Positions 1-11,983 are shown, numbered from the stretch's first letter. The stretch: DNA of 64,000 bases from Sympetrum striolatum (GCA_947579665.1 OX388350.1:83595152-83659151), one strand, 5' to 3'. Numbers and translations are program-made. The notes: generated by a model from the letters alone, not told the origin.

Positions 1-110
1 ACAACTTCTCAACTTAAGAGATAACTTCGCTTATGAAATGACAACTTTGGATAAAACTGAAAACTTCGCATCGCAAAGGATAATAATAACTTCTCTAATG
101 GAAACAAAAA
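1..110. repeat. Edge minisatellite, right end of an array cut by the window start
   Basis: Short degenerate units containing ataacttcgctta and related forms follow one another here. The same array is seen in full at about 26,830-27,190 at the start of the second block copy, and a short relic sits near 39,090-39,200. It marks the left edge of the duplicated block. Confidence 0.6.
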
Positions 111-189
111 CACCCCAATTACATCCATTTCAAAAAATGTTCGTACTTACAAACACACAAAACCAATCAGTATCCAGAAAATTCTGACT

Positions 190-264
190 AGACAGAGTCC
201 GAACTCGAGACCTTTGCATGGGAGTAGATAGCGCGTAAACCACTCCGTCACCGCAGCCGGCAAC
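190..264 (-). repeat. tRNA-like sequence (SINE head or tRNA pseudogene)
   Basis: The minus strand has an A-box-like stretch (gacggagtggtttacgcgc) and a B-box-like stretch (ggtctcgagttcg) at tRNA-like spacing. The acceptor ends do not pair convincingly, so it is unlikely to be a functional tRNA. A near-identical copy is at 27,281-27,357. Confidence 0.5.
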
Positions 265-604
265 TTATTTAATTTGAGATTCCCTAAGAACAGAAAACCG
301 AATATAATTTCCCGAATATTGAAAAACCTGCGAACGCATTCAAGACCATTATTCGAAGGAAATAATTTTCATCGCGAAAGAATATCGATGAATCACTTAA
401 ATGAGTTCAGACAACCTACATTACGAGCAAACATGTTCTCTTGGAATTTCTTCACTTGGAAGTAAAACATAATTATATATTTCGCATTAATGTCTAACGA
501 AACATCGGAAGTATAATCACATGGCATTTGAGATTCCTTTAGAACAGAAAATTCTTCCGCGTCAGTAAAAATCTAATAATTTGAATTTCCGAATGTTGAA
601 AATA

Positions 605-1120
605 CGAAAAAAATGTCATTTACCGAATGATCAATCTCCTGCAAGCTCATTCGGAAAACATCGTTGACAGAAATATTCTGTGCTATAGTAGATTAGCAAT
701 AGATCGCTTAATTGCATCCAAATACACTACGCTTTAAACATATATCTGCCCTTCAAAAGTTTAAACATAACGGAAATAGATTCAAATTCTTACCGTTACT
801 CCGGAAGTGCACCACTACGACCTTTCCCCTACGAAGTCTCACCGAGAACTGCAAATTTTGTCACTAAAAACCATTGCAAAAGACAAGCTGCGTTCTGATT
901 GGTTGAAATTTGTTCTCCCCCCACCCCTACCTCCGTCAACCGTTACATTTTAAAATACCAAAAATAATGAAAATAATTAAATGATGATTTTAAATAACGG
1001 AAATTTGTTTAAATAACTAAGTTTTTGGAAATGGAATTAGTTGTAAAGATATTAATTTAAACTTTAAGCAAATTCTATAATTACCTCGAAGTTAACGATG
1101 GCTGGTATTAACTGGGTAAG
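605..1120 (-). promoter_or_regulatory. Promoter-like module, minus orientation
   Basis: Read on the minus strand, this segment has a G-rich run, the CCAAT-box motif aaccaatcag, a poorly conserved initiator area and then a splice-donor-like gtaaga after cttccggagtaacg. The same order is found on the plus strand at 33,265-33,745 and on the minus strand at 27,699-28,200. Conservation of CCAAT and donor in three copies, including an inverted one, suggests a first-exon/promoter unit. Transcription is inferred only. It could equally be an internal part of a mobile element. Confidence 0.35.
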
Positions 1121-1284
1121 GTATGGAAAATAAAAAAAACGTTGCCTTTGAAATAATGTTGATTTACATTTAGATTTTCTTTAATTCGAATTTATTTTTG
1201 TATCGACCTATTGATATTTCCTCCAAAACTAACGATAAACACTATGAAAAGAAATCATATTGAGCTATGCATCTTAGTTGGAAT

Positions 1285-1826
1285 GTGGAAGTAGATTACA
1301 ATTCAAAATTAAATTCAAGTAGTCGGTCTCAAAGTGAGTAAATATCCTTTGGTTTCTACTTATAAAAACCCAATCTCACGCTACTGGAAACTGCATGGAT
1401 TCAAATATCGCATTGGTCGTCAGGAGGACTGCATGTTTATAACATCAAAAAGTTTGGTAACTTTACGTGAATTTGGTCGAAATGCTCGAATGAAAGATTC
1501 GAATACGATATTTCACGACCAAGATAAGAATCTTCGTTTAATATTCGTTCTTTTGGTGCTTGTCTCGACTCTGCACGACTATTTCTTCTAATTTAACTTT
1601 TAAAATGAATTGAAGTCTGCAAACGATAAAAGTGAAGTTTACGTGTATTTCCTATGGAAATCTATCCAGGCGATCTTGGTTCGAACCCAGAAAAATTATC
1701 GAACAATGATAAAACGGAATTTCCTTCCTGATCTCGAAGAATACTTGTGCAACGTTTTACACAGTTTGGAAAACGCTGTGGCCTCTAATCGATGACAAAC
1801 CCACTGTATTTCTGCTATACACATAA
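1285..1826 (-). mobile_element. Non-autonomous Helitron-like element
   Basis: On the minus strand the 5' end resembles the tacgtatataaagcagaaat start of the copy at 50,060. The body then follows in the same order: caaacccgc, a GATCGCTCAGAT-like stretch and a Tyr-codon-free AT-rich centre. It ends near a stretch that matches the tail of the 50.6-kb copy (attaaattcaag-tgtcggt). No protein is encoded. The element is duplicated with its block at 28,240-28,775. Confidence 0.5.
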
Positions 1827-1829
1827 TTT

Positions 1830-4455
1830 AATCTACAATTATTTAGCTAAAATTTTCCCTTAATTCAACGTTTGAAGCGAGTGCAATCTTTAAGGCGATC
1901 AGTGATCATATTATGACACACGTTTTTAAATAATCTCACTTTATCTGATTAATACACAAAGTAATGAATGTATGATTGAGAAATTGATTCCTCTATTTGA
2001 ATCGTAACACCGTACACGACTTGGTTAGATAATAGCGACCAAAGTAATGATTACTAAAGAAACTAATACTATGGTAACGGAAAATCCATGGCAACTCCAG
2101 CACGATGATCAAAACCATATCAAAACCTTTTCAATCAATACTTTAAACCGGCATTTGCAACCCAATCTCACAATGTATTGAAATAATACCACACTTTGCT
2201 AATACACGACTTGTACAATGCATGTCATTCGACAATTCTATCTTGCACGTCCCTCAATAACACTTTCATCAGAAGAAGGATCGATTTCGTGAAGGATTGC
2301 TCCTGTATGATTATTACCTTCGAATAGAAGTAGATATTCCAAACCAGGGAAGCTGTACGGCATGTCGTTCAGTTGCAAAAGAAGCACAATCCAAGGAACA
2401 AGGTTCGATATTCCAGCACAACTCTCAATTCCAACTCCTGGTTGTTACTGCTACCACACCATTCACAAACACTCGTAATATTTAAATATATTTACTGCGA
2501 AACGTTATAAATTATACTTTTTAGTCGACACAACCACATAGATGTCAAACATTCGCAGAAACAGAGTCAATTCTTGCACTCATCGTACTTCGCTTCACTA
2601 CTCACGATTCTTCCGAAAATAAAAGACAGTTCAACGAAGCGTTTTCGAAGGTGACAACGTCATTACCAATGACCTCGTGATTTCGAAAGCTAAGTAAGAA
2701 TTGCCAATTTTTAAGAGAGGCAGGCGTTTCTTTTCAAGCGTTATCAGGTAGGAAATAGCTGTAAATAGAAATAGGCATTTTCGCTGATTTTGTACGTACT
2801 CAAGGCTACCAGTACTACTTTTGTGTATGTAACATGTGATTCGTTATAGTATACGTATTGGAAACATATATAAAGAACGTTTTTAGACAGCTGAAGGCCT
2901 CGACTCGACTCATAGCAATATCGTAAATCAAGTGTCGAAAAGTTTGTTGTTCTAAATTTTTGATCGAAACGTTCCCAAGGAGATACTTGTGATGATTCAT
3001 TGATTTTGCGCTACAGTTCACAGGAATTTAGAATCCTTCGATCTTGTTACAATAGCAAGATGCTTGATTCTACTGTAAGTACAATAACATGGTGCATTGG
3101 TTTGAATGTAGATGTATGTGAATATGAAATTTCACCTCGTGGGTAACCAAAGAGTGGTTCTACTTGGCTCTCTGATATCAGAATTCACAGTGCAAATACA
3201 TTCGTATTCTAGAATATTTAGTATTGATTAGCATAATTTGATCGATAGTACTTACATAGGCATGATGTTTTATTGTTCAATCAATCAAAAAATAATTATG
3301 AACCCTTGATCAAGGTGGTGAGCCGTGGTAAAGATCATCCTTTCAGACATTTGAATTTCGATGAAGAAATCTAACGTTGCCACCTGTTTTACTCTATTTA
3401 TCTAATCTTCTTGCTCGAATGAATTCTTTAGCATTTTAACCTTCGAATAAAGCCATTGAGTAGAGCCGGAGGTTCTTTGAGGTATCTAAAACTCGTTTCA
3501 ATCATTTTGAATGATTACGAAACTTCTTCGGATGGAATCGTAGCATGCGTAGTTGATGAGCAAGAGAAAAAGTAAAGGTATCATAATGAGGGGATGTTGA
3601 AAGTAGAGCATAAGCTTTTTTTAGAAAATACATATCTTCTCGTCTAACTTAATCCTTTCCATTTGAACAATAGTAACAGTCACCTAACTCAATTACTTAA
3701 GCCGTTGCATTTACTTGATAACTTTCGGTAGTGATTTGTATTAATTCCAAAAATATTCCTAATAGTCGTTTCAAATTTGAGATCTCGATAATTTTAACAT
3801 GTTATTGGGAAGTTTATTGCATAGGATATTTCCCTATCAATCTAAATCCAACAGTGTACATAGTATAAACAAATAGGTTACGATATTGAGATGTATTCTA
3901 CATGAAAGACTATAGATGAGATGCTCCATTGATGAGCTTGAAATGCGACCCTTCTGATGTTTGGAAACCGGAAATTCTTCGCAGTTGCGCTAAATCTTTT
4001 GGGGAAGGGTTATTTATTCCGAGTCCTTTTACATTAAGTACGAAATTTTAAGGGAGAAAGTGAAGGTCACTAATCTCGCGGATTATTTGCTGCTTCTCAT
4101 CTCTGCTGGATATCTTCATCGGTCTACAATTGATACCACCTGCACCAATATTCAAATTTTTGATGACGTCTTATATGTGTGAATTTCTAAATCATTATTT
4201 CGATGTCGAAAAAAATTGATATATCAATCATACATATGTGCAAAAATGAAGATGCTTAGGTTTCTGTAAATATATATATTTATTATCCAATCTTTAAAGA
4301 TTTCGTTCTACCACTTCTGCGAGTTCACGAAATACATGGGTGATTCTTGACGAAAACTATCATTTTGCAAAAAAATTTAAAGCATGTATTACAAATGATA
4401 CATTTTGAAATTCGTCTAAATATAATGGTTTGCAATGGTAACAGTAGTGGAAAAT
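1830..4455. other. Non-coding spacer within copy I
   Basis: I see no supported gene here. The sequence is AT-rich and matches 28,776-32,100 closely for most of its length. Open frames of 60-70 codons are broken differently in the two copies, which argues against coding. The partner in copy II carries an extra segment of about 640 bp at 29,740-30,375. Confidence 0.5.
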
Positions 4456-4499
4456 TTCCAAGGTGGTTGGTGGGCAGGGCCAGATTAGCAGACGGTTAA

Positions 4500-4582
4500 A
4501 TTTCGACCAATCAGGTGACGGCAATTTCAAACATCGGTTGCGCAGATCGTGTTTTTGTCAGTTCCAGTCGAGATTTCTTCCG
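4500..4582 (+). promoter_or_regulatory. Putative core promoter and first mini-exon, copy I
   Basis: A CCAAT box (gaccaatcagg, from about 4,505) lies about 50 bases upstream of an arthropod-type initiator TCAGTT at 4,558-4,563. A donor-like cttccg/gtgagg follows at 4,582/4,583. The arrangement is kept at 32,150-32,232 in copy II although the surrounding bases have drifted. This supports a transcription start just upstream of the mini-exon series. No TATA box is obvious. Start-site use is inference. Confidence 0.4.
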
Positions 4583-4740
4583 GTGAGGAAGTGCTGCTTA
4601 ATTTATTTCTGGAAAGACCGTTGGAGATTTGAATTTGCCAACGCTATCCAAGTTCGTGAGTGTTTTTTTAGAGAACCGATTTTTTATTGTCACATAATGT
4701 TTTAGCAATAATTAATATTCGAAATTGTTTATATTTTTAG

Positions 4741-4801
4741 TAAGAGGCCAGTTCATTTTTCAACATCCATCGCCGACTTCACCCAGGAGTTTCAGCGAAT
4801 G
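4741..4801 (+). pseudogene. DFTQ mini-exon, copy I (probably frame-shifted)
   Basis: An acceptor (atatttttag) and a strong donor (aatg/gtaagt) bracket 61 bases. In the frame that ends on the final ATG it reads SIADFTQEFQRM. The copy II version (32,400-32,456) reads SIADFTQDHQRM and is 57 bases from its own AG, a clean phase-0 exon. Copy I is 2 bases shorter than copy II over the shared part, so one of them is shifted. The exon lies just downstream of the putative promoter. It could be 5' untranslated, with the terminal ATG as a start codon, or coding. Product unknown. Confidence 0.4.
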
Positions 4802-6144
4802 GTAAGTTACCAAAGATACCCAAATAGATTTAGTCTTCTTTTATATATAGTCTATGATATAATTGCTGTAGCGTGAAATCTAAGGGATTCAAGTGTCGTT
4901 GATGGGTCATATCCGTACTCGACGTTCCAGATTCTAAGATTAGGACTTAAAAACCTGTCAATCAAAGTTATTTCTCTTACTTTTCACATTAAAAAGATCT
5001 ACACGAAAAAGGTAGATTGAGTTGGTTATAGCAAAGATATGTGGGCCATTATGTCGACGAAAATAAGACATATTGACGGCCAATGTTATTGGTTTAACCG
5101 ACAAAGTCTTTTTGTTGAATGATATTGCTTGTAACTGGATACTAGGCGATTGCAAAGCTACACCCAGAGAGTGTACTATAAATTATCTATCAATGCACTT
5201 CACATTCGTTGTTGGAGCCGTAAATATCTTTTTAACTTCAAAAGTGTTGCAATTTTGTTCATCTGCGGGCATCAGTTTCATCGTAAGTTAATATTTGTAA
5301 GTAATGCTCACGTAACGAGAGAAAATTTGAAACACGGCTGCTATTGAATTAAAGGTTTAAGATCTGGTTAAAAACCTTTCGAGTTCAATACGAGAAGTCA
5401 CCAACGGTAACGGACATCGAGATTTCAAATTGCATTACGTCACATAGATCCATCAATGCTTTATTCGAGTGATAGTTCATTACATCACTTGCAAGAGAAC
5501 TTATTCATTAATACAAATGTGTTTTCTTAATTTATTCCCATCAAGTGCATCGTTATTTTTATTGTATAGCAAATTATACAACTCAACCTACCGATCTCAA
5601 TAACAGGAATTCGGTGCGAAACAGAAGGCCACGGGACAAATGTTTCTTTTGTGATAACAAGGCACTTTCTTTTTACCCATGCGCGAAAGCATTTTGCCCT
5701 CGCCTTGACCTTCTTTAACAGAACTACTCTTGCTTTCAAAACAACTCTATTTCAAAACATTAAGATCTTTTGAATCATCGACTCAAACTTCAAAGTTTCA
5801 TTTGCCGACTTTTAGAATAATTCTTCGAAATAATTCCGCCGTTGATCATGTTTGAACGGTTGACTAGGAATAAAGAATGAGTTATTTTATAAATCAGTCA
5901 TAGATGAGTGTCCTTTTACCTTGATATACCACTTAGGAATCAGCCTTACTTTCCCTAGATTTTTAAATACTCATGCATTGTCTTACGAGACATCACTATC
6001 GGTTATCATAACGGATTTCGAGATTTCAAATTCAGTGGAAATGATCTGGTGGTATTAGTGTTTATAAATTAACTAGTAATTTTACCCGGCAAAGATGTCG
6101 GCATTAAAATTAAACTTTAAATACTAAAAATATTAATAATCCAG

Positions 6145-6233
6145 ATAATATATTGAATGTTTTACTAGAAATTTTTATTCAATTAGTACTACGCTGATTT
6201 TTCCAACACAATTCAGAAAGTGAGACACCATTC
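6145..6233 (+). pseudogene. Signal-peptide-like exon, module A, decayed
   Basis: It is the counterpart of the exon at 34,913-35,014. The acceptor (ttaataatccag) and donor (ttc/gtatat) positions survive. The body is 89 bases, not a multiple of three, and carries in-frame stops, so it cannot encode the hydrophobic peptide of module C. Confidence 0.45.
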
Positions 6234-6774
6234 GTATATTAACGTTCAGAAGTTTGAGTTTTTATCGTGTCGCAATAGTTTTCAAGTCTTCTCAAGTCTA
6301 CGGAATGAATGTTAAGTTCAATATCTCTCTCATCTGAATAATATTCATTTCTTAACGAATTGATTTACTATTTCATATTGAGAGATATTTTTTTTAGGAT
6401 CTTATTCAAGTTAGAAGAATCGTTATAGAGAGCAACATTTAGTCAATCATTTATAACCTTTTTTCACAAACGAATCTCAGAGAATTGAATTAAATTTTAG
6501 CGAAACGTTTATTCAAATTTTAAGGATTAAATTTCTGAATTGATTCTCCGATTGATACTGGTTATAAAGGTCACCATTTTTTTAATATTTAACGGAAATG
6601 TGTTTTGAAAACAACGGACTCCTCATTTGGGATATTAGTAGTCTAGTTATACATACAGAATCACATTTGTTAAGGAAAATGCTTAATTATTTTTCAACAT
6701 ACGATGGTAACGAAGTTTTACTTAGCAGAGGACTTAAAAAATGTTGAGCAAGAAGGAAAAAAAGTGACTTGGCT

Positions 6775-6870
6775 GGATATCGAACCTAAGTCTCCTTCCC
6801 AACGGCTCGGAAGTTTAGTGATTAAAATACCCGTCCGGAAAGTGAGAGACCCAGGTTCGAGTCACAGCCT
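6775..6870 (+). repeat. tRNA-like repeat in module A
   Basis: An A-box-like agtttagtgattaaaat is followed by a B-box-like caggttcgagtcac. The ends ggct and agcc could pair over 4 bases. The modules B (11,790-11,890) and C (35,545-35,650) have diverged versions at the same place, so it was present before the module duplicated. It probably belongs to a SINE. Confidence 0.45.
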
Positions 6871-6993
6871 AGTCACTATTTATCACTTCTCGTAAACACC
6901 TTTATTGTTATTCGATACATTATTAATATGAATTTGTTTGTCTTTAAGGATTAATGGAGAGCTGTAATCGATTCACATATCGATACTGCCCAG

Positions 6994-7064
6994 GCGCAAT
7001 GTGCCTACGCAGAGAGAAACCATCACCTGAGACCCCCATGGAGTCGTCGGAGTTCAAACCTAGG
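6994..7064 (+). pseudogene. Cys/Trp exon, module A, with deletion
   Basis: The acceptor tactgcccag and donor gtaatg match modules B and C. It opens AQC, where B and C have a TAA stop in place of the Gln codon CAA, so A preserves the presumed ancestral codon. The 71-base length against 90 in C shows a 19-base loss that shifts the frame. Confidence 0.5.
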
Positions 7065-7149
7065 GTAATGAGAGCTGTATAATTACTCCGAATGGCTGCA
7101 CTTCACCTTTTAGACTTTTTAAACACAGAAACAGAAAGTACGTCTATAC

Positions 7150-8160
7150 TACGATCTCAATCTTAATAACTTACTTGGTTCTAGTTCGTATAACGTCCTC
7201 CTCGATATCGTTCGCCCCAAGGGATACTATGTTTATGACGCCTGATTCATATACAACTTTTTCCACAAATATGGCTCGCATAATTTTATAATTAATGACT
7301 TTCCAACTACTAAAATGTTCTCGGAATCAGTTGCCCTATGGCTGAGAAAATACAAGAAAACCGTCCCTAGATAAGCGCGGATGTCTTAAATAAAAGAATA
7401 AACAAATAATTAAAAATTTAAACCATCTAGCAATAAACAAAAGTGAAAAAATGATCGTTTAAGAAGAATTTGAACCGGCTCCCGATTACAGACTCATAGA
7501 AAAAACCAGCATACCTCTTAATTTTTGGGCGTTATTAAATTTCCAGCCACTTGGCTTCAAATTCATCTTTTTTCAATATCTGTATCTCACTTAATGAAAA
7601 AGTGCTTTTGCATGTTGGCTCCCTGCGGGATTTGAACCCGGGACCGCCTTCACTAATGACAAACGCGCTGTACACATGACTATCCGGGAGCCTTCATCAC
7701 TAAAATATTTCCTCAAGAGGTCGTTCAATATCGGCGAAAAGTAAAAGGCGTGGATTAAAATTAATTATGGTCAGATTATTAAAAATATATACTTAATGTA
7801 CTTTGGTATTAAAAGAGATCGTTTGAAATTATTCAATTTATCATAAATTAAGCTTTTTTTATGAATGTTTCAATTGGCTTGAGTTTGTGTCCTCGATGAA
7901 TGTCCTTAGAGGTTAGAGGTTATTTCCGAACTCTTAGAAATGTTTTTGATAGTCCTTCTCTCGGACGCAATTAATTTGTTTAATATGGTGGGAGAACAGT
8001 ATTGCCAAGCCGGGCTCGCGTACGTCATTATTGATGTGATCATCGTATTGAACAATACAATTTTATGTTATTAAATATAAATTTATTTACCGAAAATATA
8101 AATAATCCAAATAATAAATTGGAATCATTATATGGAAATTATCTTTGTAATGCATTTACG
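7150..8160. other. Spacer with one tRNA-like repeat
   Basis: Apart from the tRNA-like sequence at 7,617-7,692 I see no gene or recognisable element. It is AT-rich with short homopolymer runs. Confidence 0.4.
7617..7692 (-). repeat. tRNA-like sequence, GGCTCCC family
   Basis: On the minus strand the ends GGCTCCC and GGGAGCC pair over seven bases and the T-arm cccgggttcaaatcccg is canonical. The D-arm lacks the usual GG and the anticodon stem pairs poorly, so a tRNA-derived SINE head or pseudogene is more likely than a working tRNA. A related copy is at 17,490-17,565. Confidence 0.55.
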
Positions 8161-8164
8161 TTGG

Positions 8165-8480
8165 GGCGATAGATGAATGAGAGTTGAGTTCAACCATCAA
8201 TTTTGTCGTTAGGGAATTGTTTACGCCCACGAAATTACACAAACTTTTCTTAATTTTTGTCCGAATTCTTTCAATTTCGACTCGAATACGATATTCTACG
8301 ACTGAAATAAGAATATTGGTTAAATTTACTTTCTTTTGTTATTCATCTTGATTTCGTACGACAATTATTTCTGATTTACTTCCGCGAAAGAAAAAATGTC
8401 TGCAATCGATCAAAACGAACTCTACGTGCACTTCTTATGAGAGACGATTTGAATGGTCCAGAGTCGAACCGAGCAGCGAC
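8165..8480 (-). mobile_element. Helitron-like fragment
   Basis: It reads as the reverse complement of the middle of the 49.4-50.6 kb elements: gttgagttcaac, then tttcgactcgaatacgat, then gatttacttccgcgaaag. Both termini are missing. It is diverged and non-coding. Confidence 0.5.
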
Positions 8481-9059
8481 TATAGTGGCATAAATAATTA
8501 TTAACTAATTTTAATTAAACTGCCGACAAAACTTTTTGGTTTGGCAGGACCTTATATTAGGTTTCTCAAAAAGAATATTTGTAATGCATTATATATATAT
8601 TATATCATAACCACTTTTGATAATTTGAAACAGTACAAAGGTGCAACGTAGCTTGTCACAACAATTGTTCACTTTAACATTCTGTTTACTATCTACTATT
8701 TCGTATTCAAGCCATAGAAGTTTCATTCTTTTTCAATAGTATCATTTTTTTAAGTGATAACAGCAGAGGAGTTTGTTTGTAACAAAATAAGAACATCACG
8801 TTATATAAACTCCTTTCAATCGTGAATTATTATCACGTAAGCCGATTTCATGTAATGATTTAAAATACTATGTACAAAGCCTAATTTATTATAATGAACT
8901 TAATGCTTTTTTATTTCAAACAAATCCAGATTTCATTGGGTTATATCGAAATTTTAGCATTTTAAGGCGGAATGATTTAAATTCTTGACATGAATTTATA
9001 ATTCTTCCTCTGTTTTTCGTTCTCGTTTTCAAAAATTGAAAAATGTGCACCCATCTGGT

Positions 9060-9560
9060 GAAATTTCGATCGCAATCTTTAAAACAAGTCAAAACTTGAC
9101 TAGGTTTTCGCGAGTTTTGGCTATTTTTAGACTAAAAAACCTTTAAATTTTAGGCAGAAATTCCACTATTTTGCCCATTTCTTTATATATTTTTGTATAA
9201 ACTCGAAATTATTGTCAAACTTTACGCCCAAATAACTGAAATATTTTAAATAAATTTCAAGTTTTTGCCCAGGTTTTGGTGAAATATTCGATAAATTGGA
9301 GATTTTTTACCATACTTGGTTAGATCTTATGAAAATCCTCAATACAGGTATAGATTTTACTAGGTTTTCTCGAAATTTTAGCATATTGAGTCGAAAAGAA
9401 GTGAAATTTTCGCGTTTTTTGCTGTTTTTCGTATATTTCATGATGAATTGGAAAATTTTTATCACATTTGGTATAATCTCGTCGACATCTATAAAATACG
9501 TACAAATTCGAATAGGTTTTTCGAACTTTGTGTATTCTGAGGGGAAAAAAACTTATATTT
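9060..9560 (+). repeat. Degenerate tandem repeat, roughly 150 bp spacing
   Basis: Variants of (a)ctaggttttcgcgaattttag recur at about 9,105, 9,360 and 9,512 amid similar T-rich filler. A related pattern occurs at 39,360-40,300. It looks like an old satellite. The 90-codon open frame over it is low-complexity and is not taken as a gene. Confidence 0.35.
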
Positions 9561-9804
9561 TCTCCTGAAATATCGCGTTTGTCCCTGTCTTCGTAAAAGT
9601 TTTGATAAAGTTAATAAATCATGTAATATTTCCATGGATATTTTCAATAGCTTTACACCCGGATTGAGGCATGTTTTGCCGAAATAATGATTTTAATACT
9701 GTATCAGTAATTGAATTAATATTTACGTGATGTCTTTTCATATAATAAAATAATCATAACTGTTAAAGAATATGCCTAATAATACTACATCTTTTTATTT
9801 TCAG

Positions 9805-9909
9805 GTATCATATATTTGGAATGATCCTCGTCTGATAAATACTCCGCTGATTTTTCTCACCGCAAGTGAAAATCACGACCAAGGTCACGAGACAGCTGAT
9901 TCTCTAAAG
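9805..9909 (+). CDS. Candidate internal exon, 35 codons, phase 0
   Basis: A strong acceptor (ctttttattttcag) and donor (ctaaag/gttagt) bracket exactly 105 bases. They are open in phase 0, with peptide start VSYIWNDPRLINTPLIF and end DQGHETADSLK. Its length (35 codons) is close to the 34-codon signal-peptide-like exon of module C and part of the DNA looks related (ccgctgattttt against acgctgatttt). It may therefore be a further paralogous exon lying between modules A and B. No partner exons are certain and the function is unknown. Expression evidence is absent. Confidence 0.45.
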
Positions 9910-10394
9910 GTTAGTAAACAAGGATAGTGCCTGAGTTGATTTTTGCATTTATGTTTTTGAAAATTCGAATGCAAAAATGATATTGGTGATGTCCCATTCC
10001 AATGCTCGTTTGTATGTTTTTCTCAATGTAATTTCATTTTCTTCATTTCTTTGAGATTTATCTCCCATTATTCAACGTTTATTTAAATTAATCTATAATT
10101 AATGTCAGTTTAGTGAAGTTGATTTATTTTATCTGATTGTTTGTAATGCATTTATGTTTTTTCTCCTTTCTTTTTGTACAATTTTTATATTTTCACTGCC
10201 TGTCTATCATAACCCTTTTCTTTCTCCTTCATCAAAATATAATTTTCTATTGTAGATTTCGCAGGTTTTTCACACTCCCCTTCCCGTGAGTGTTTTCCTG
10301 CAGTGGAAATTTTTTTCCTGAGCCCTCAGCTTAGGTTTTTTAAAAATCCACATACTAGTTTTCTTCGTGTACTTTTGCAAACTATCTCTTTCCT

Positions 10395-10489
10395 TCTGTT
10401 TCGCATAAGACGATGGGTTAGGTGTAAGAAGAGACTTTCTAGTCTCAATCTCGCCCGAATAAAGTCCATTTATTATTATTATTATTAAT
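10395..10489 (+). mobile_element. 3' end of a (TTA)n-tailed non-LTR retroposon
   Basis: The segment gacgatgggttag, then a short hairpin gagactttctagtctc, then aatctcgcccgaataaag and (TTA)n. The same tail is found reversed at 20,851-20,990 and 25,395-25,490, and a shorter one at 44,733-44,812. (TAA/TTA)n tails are typical of I-clade LINEs and SINEs that use them. No reverse transcriptase remains here. Confidence 0.6.
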
Positions 10490-10492
10490 GCT

Positions 10493-10620
10493 TAACCCTG
10501 AATTAGTCCCGTCCAAATATTACGTAATTAGTCCTGTGGGGTCAGCATAACCCAAAAATTCTCTGAATTTTTAAGACCTCTTTCGATAGCTAATCAACTG
10601 ATTAAATTTATCATAATTCA
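10493..10620 (-). mobile_element. piggyBac-like MITE end fragment
   Basis: It begins at TTAA with a terminal stretch gaattagtcccg and continues as the reverse complement of the right end of the element at 36,280-36,940 (ctctgaatttttaagac). Only one end is present. Confidence 0.45.
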
Positions 10621-11158
10621 TAAATGATTATTAAAAAAAATACATGTAGCGAAATTTTTCTATTAAGAATTGAACTGAAGAACTGGAATTTGGTGGGAAA
10701 CAGAAGGTCACGGGACAGTAGTTTGTTTTATAATAAAAGGCACTTTCTTTTTCCCCACGCTAGAAAGCATTTTGCCTTCCCCTTGACCCTCTTTATCAGA
10801 GCTACTCTTGCTTTCAAAACATATCTCTAAATCAAAACATTTACATTTTTTTAATCATCCACTCAAATTTCAAACTTTCTAGAGCCGACTTTTAGAATAA
10901 ATCTTCAAAGTTATTCAGCGGTTGATCATGTTTGAACGGATGGTTAGGGATAAGGAATGAGTAATTTTTAAAATCAGTCACCCATGAGTGCCTTTTTGCT
11001 TTGAATTACTACTTAAGTAAGCTTTACTTTCCTTACCTTTTTAAATACTCATGCATTGTCTTACGAGACATCACTATCGGTTATCCTAACATCTTTCGTG
11101 ATTCAAATTCAGTAGCGAGTCAAGTGTTACATCTGTTTACTTTACTCATAATTTACAG

Positions 11159-11235
11159 AATATAATTAACAGGAGTTTTTATTGTCATTATTGCTACGCT
11201 GATTTTCACATTCAGTGAAAATTGAATCACCGCTC
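11159..11235 (+). pseudogene. Signal-peptide-like exon, module B, broken
   Basis: The acceptor (cataatttacag) is good. The counterpart of the start ATG is lost, the length of 77 bases is not a multiple of three, a TGA interrupts the frame that ends SVKIESPL, and the donor has changed from GT to AT. Compare the intact exon at 34,913-35,014. Confidence 0.5.
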
Positions 11236-11983
11236 ATATGAAAAGATCCAGAAGTTTGAATTTTTATCGTTTCTCAAAGGTTTTTCAGGTCTTCTAAAGT
11301 GTATGAAAGAAAACCTTATGTTCAATATCTCTCTCATCAGAATTTATGCATTTCTTGCCAAATAACTATATAATTTAATACTGAGAGCGCTATTTGAGGG
11401 ATTTTAATTCAATTTGGAATAAAGCAGTATTATGAGGAACAATTAATGAAATATTGGTAATCTTCTTTCGTAAATGATTGTCTTTTCATCAGATTAGAAT
11501 TGTGTCAAATATTAATTCTCATTTTAAAGACTAAATTTCGAATTGATTCTCTCTGATTGATTTTTTGCGTAAAGGTGACCAGATTCAAAAAATAGTAATT
11601 AATGGAGATATGTTTCCAAAGTAATGTATTTCCTCATTCAACAAATTAATAATTTTATCGCGTATTTGCTCCTGGCTGTGAAATAATATACTTACTTCTT
11701 ATTAAAAAATGATGGAAATGAAGATTGACTTAATAAAGGAAAGCGTGCGATTAAACAAATGGTTGTACGGGAAGTAAAAAAGTGACTTGTTCAGGATTCG
11801 AACCTAGGTTTCCCGCTTTCCAACACGTGCCTCGGAGGTTTATTGGTTTGAATTCTAGTAGTTAGAATACCACTACTTAGTTAAACAAACTTTAATGATT
11901 ATTTTCATTCGATGCATTATTAATTTTCACTTTTTTTTAAGGTTTGAGGATAGCTCACTTCCATTCATATCGATATTGCCCAG

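Larger units (their letters stand above)
1..4960. repeat. Segmental duplication, copy I (left part)
   Basis: The sequence from base 1 reappears from 27,095 in the same orientation. By eye the match is near-identical to about position 3,740 (partner about 31,290). It then becomes clearly more diverged and gapped up to about 4,960 (partner about 32,640). The block carries a tRNA-like repeat, an inverted promoter-like module, a Helitron and a promoter plus mini-exon. The left end lies outside the window. Later parts of the block (5.4-14.4 kb against 34.2-39.0 kb) are homologous but rearranged. Confidence 0.9.
5400..7140 (+). repeat. Gene module A (diverged copy of B and C)
   Basis: This stretch matches 10,660-12,180 (module B) and 34,260-35,930 (module C) in the same orientation. 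Shared landmarks are a ggcactttctttttnccc stretch, ctcatgcattgtcttacgag, the remnants of the signal-peptide-like exon (6,145-6,233), a tRNA-like repeat and the Cys/Trp exon (6,994-7,064). A and B lie about 5.2 kb apart inside copy I, so the block had an internal tandem duplication that copy II lacks or has lost. Confidence 0.7.

Noticed and set aside
1334..1591. 85-codon frame, also present at 28,303-28,545
   Set aside because: It lies within the Helitron-like element and its relatives at 8.2 and 50 kb do not keep the frame. The match between the two copies is explained by recent duplication.
7617..7692. Functional tRNA gene
   Set aside because: The D-arm lacks the invariant GG and the anticodon stem is mismatched, although acceptor and T-arm are good.
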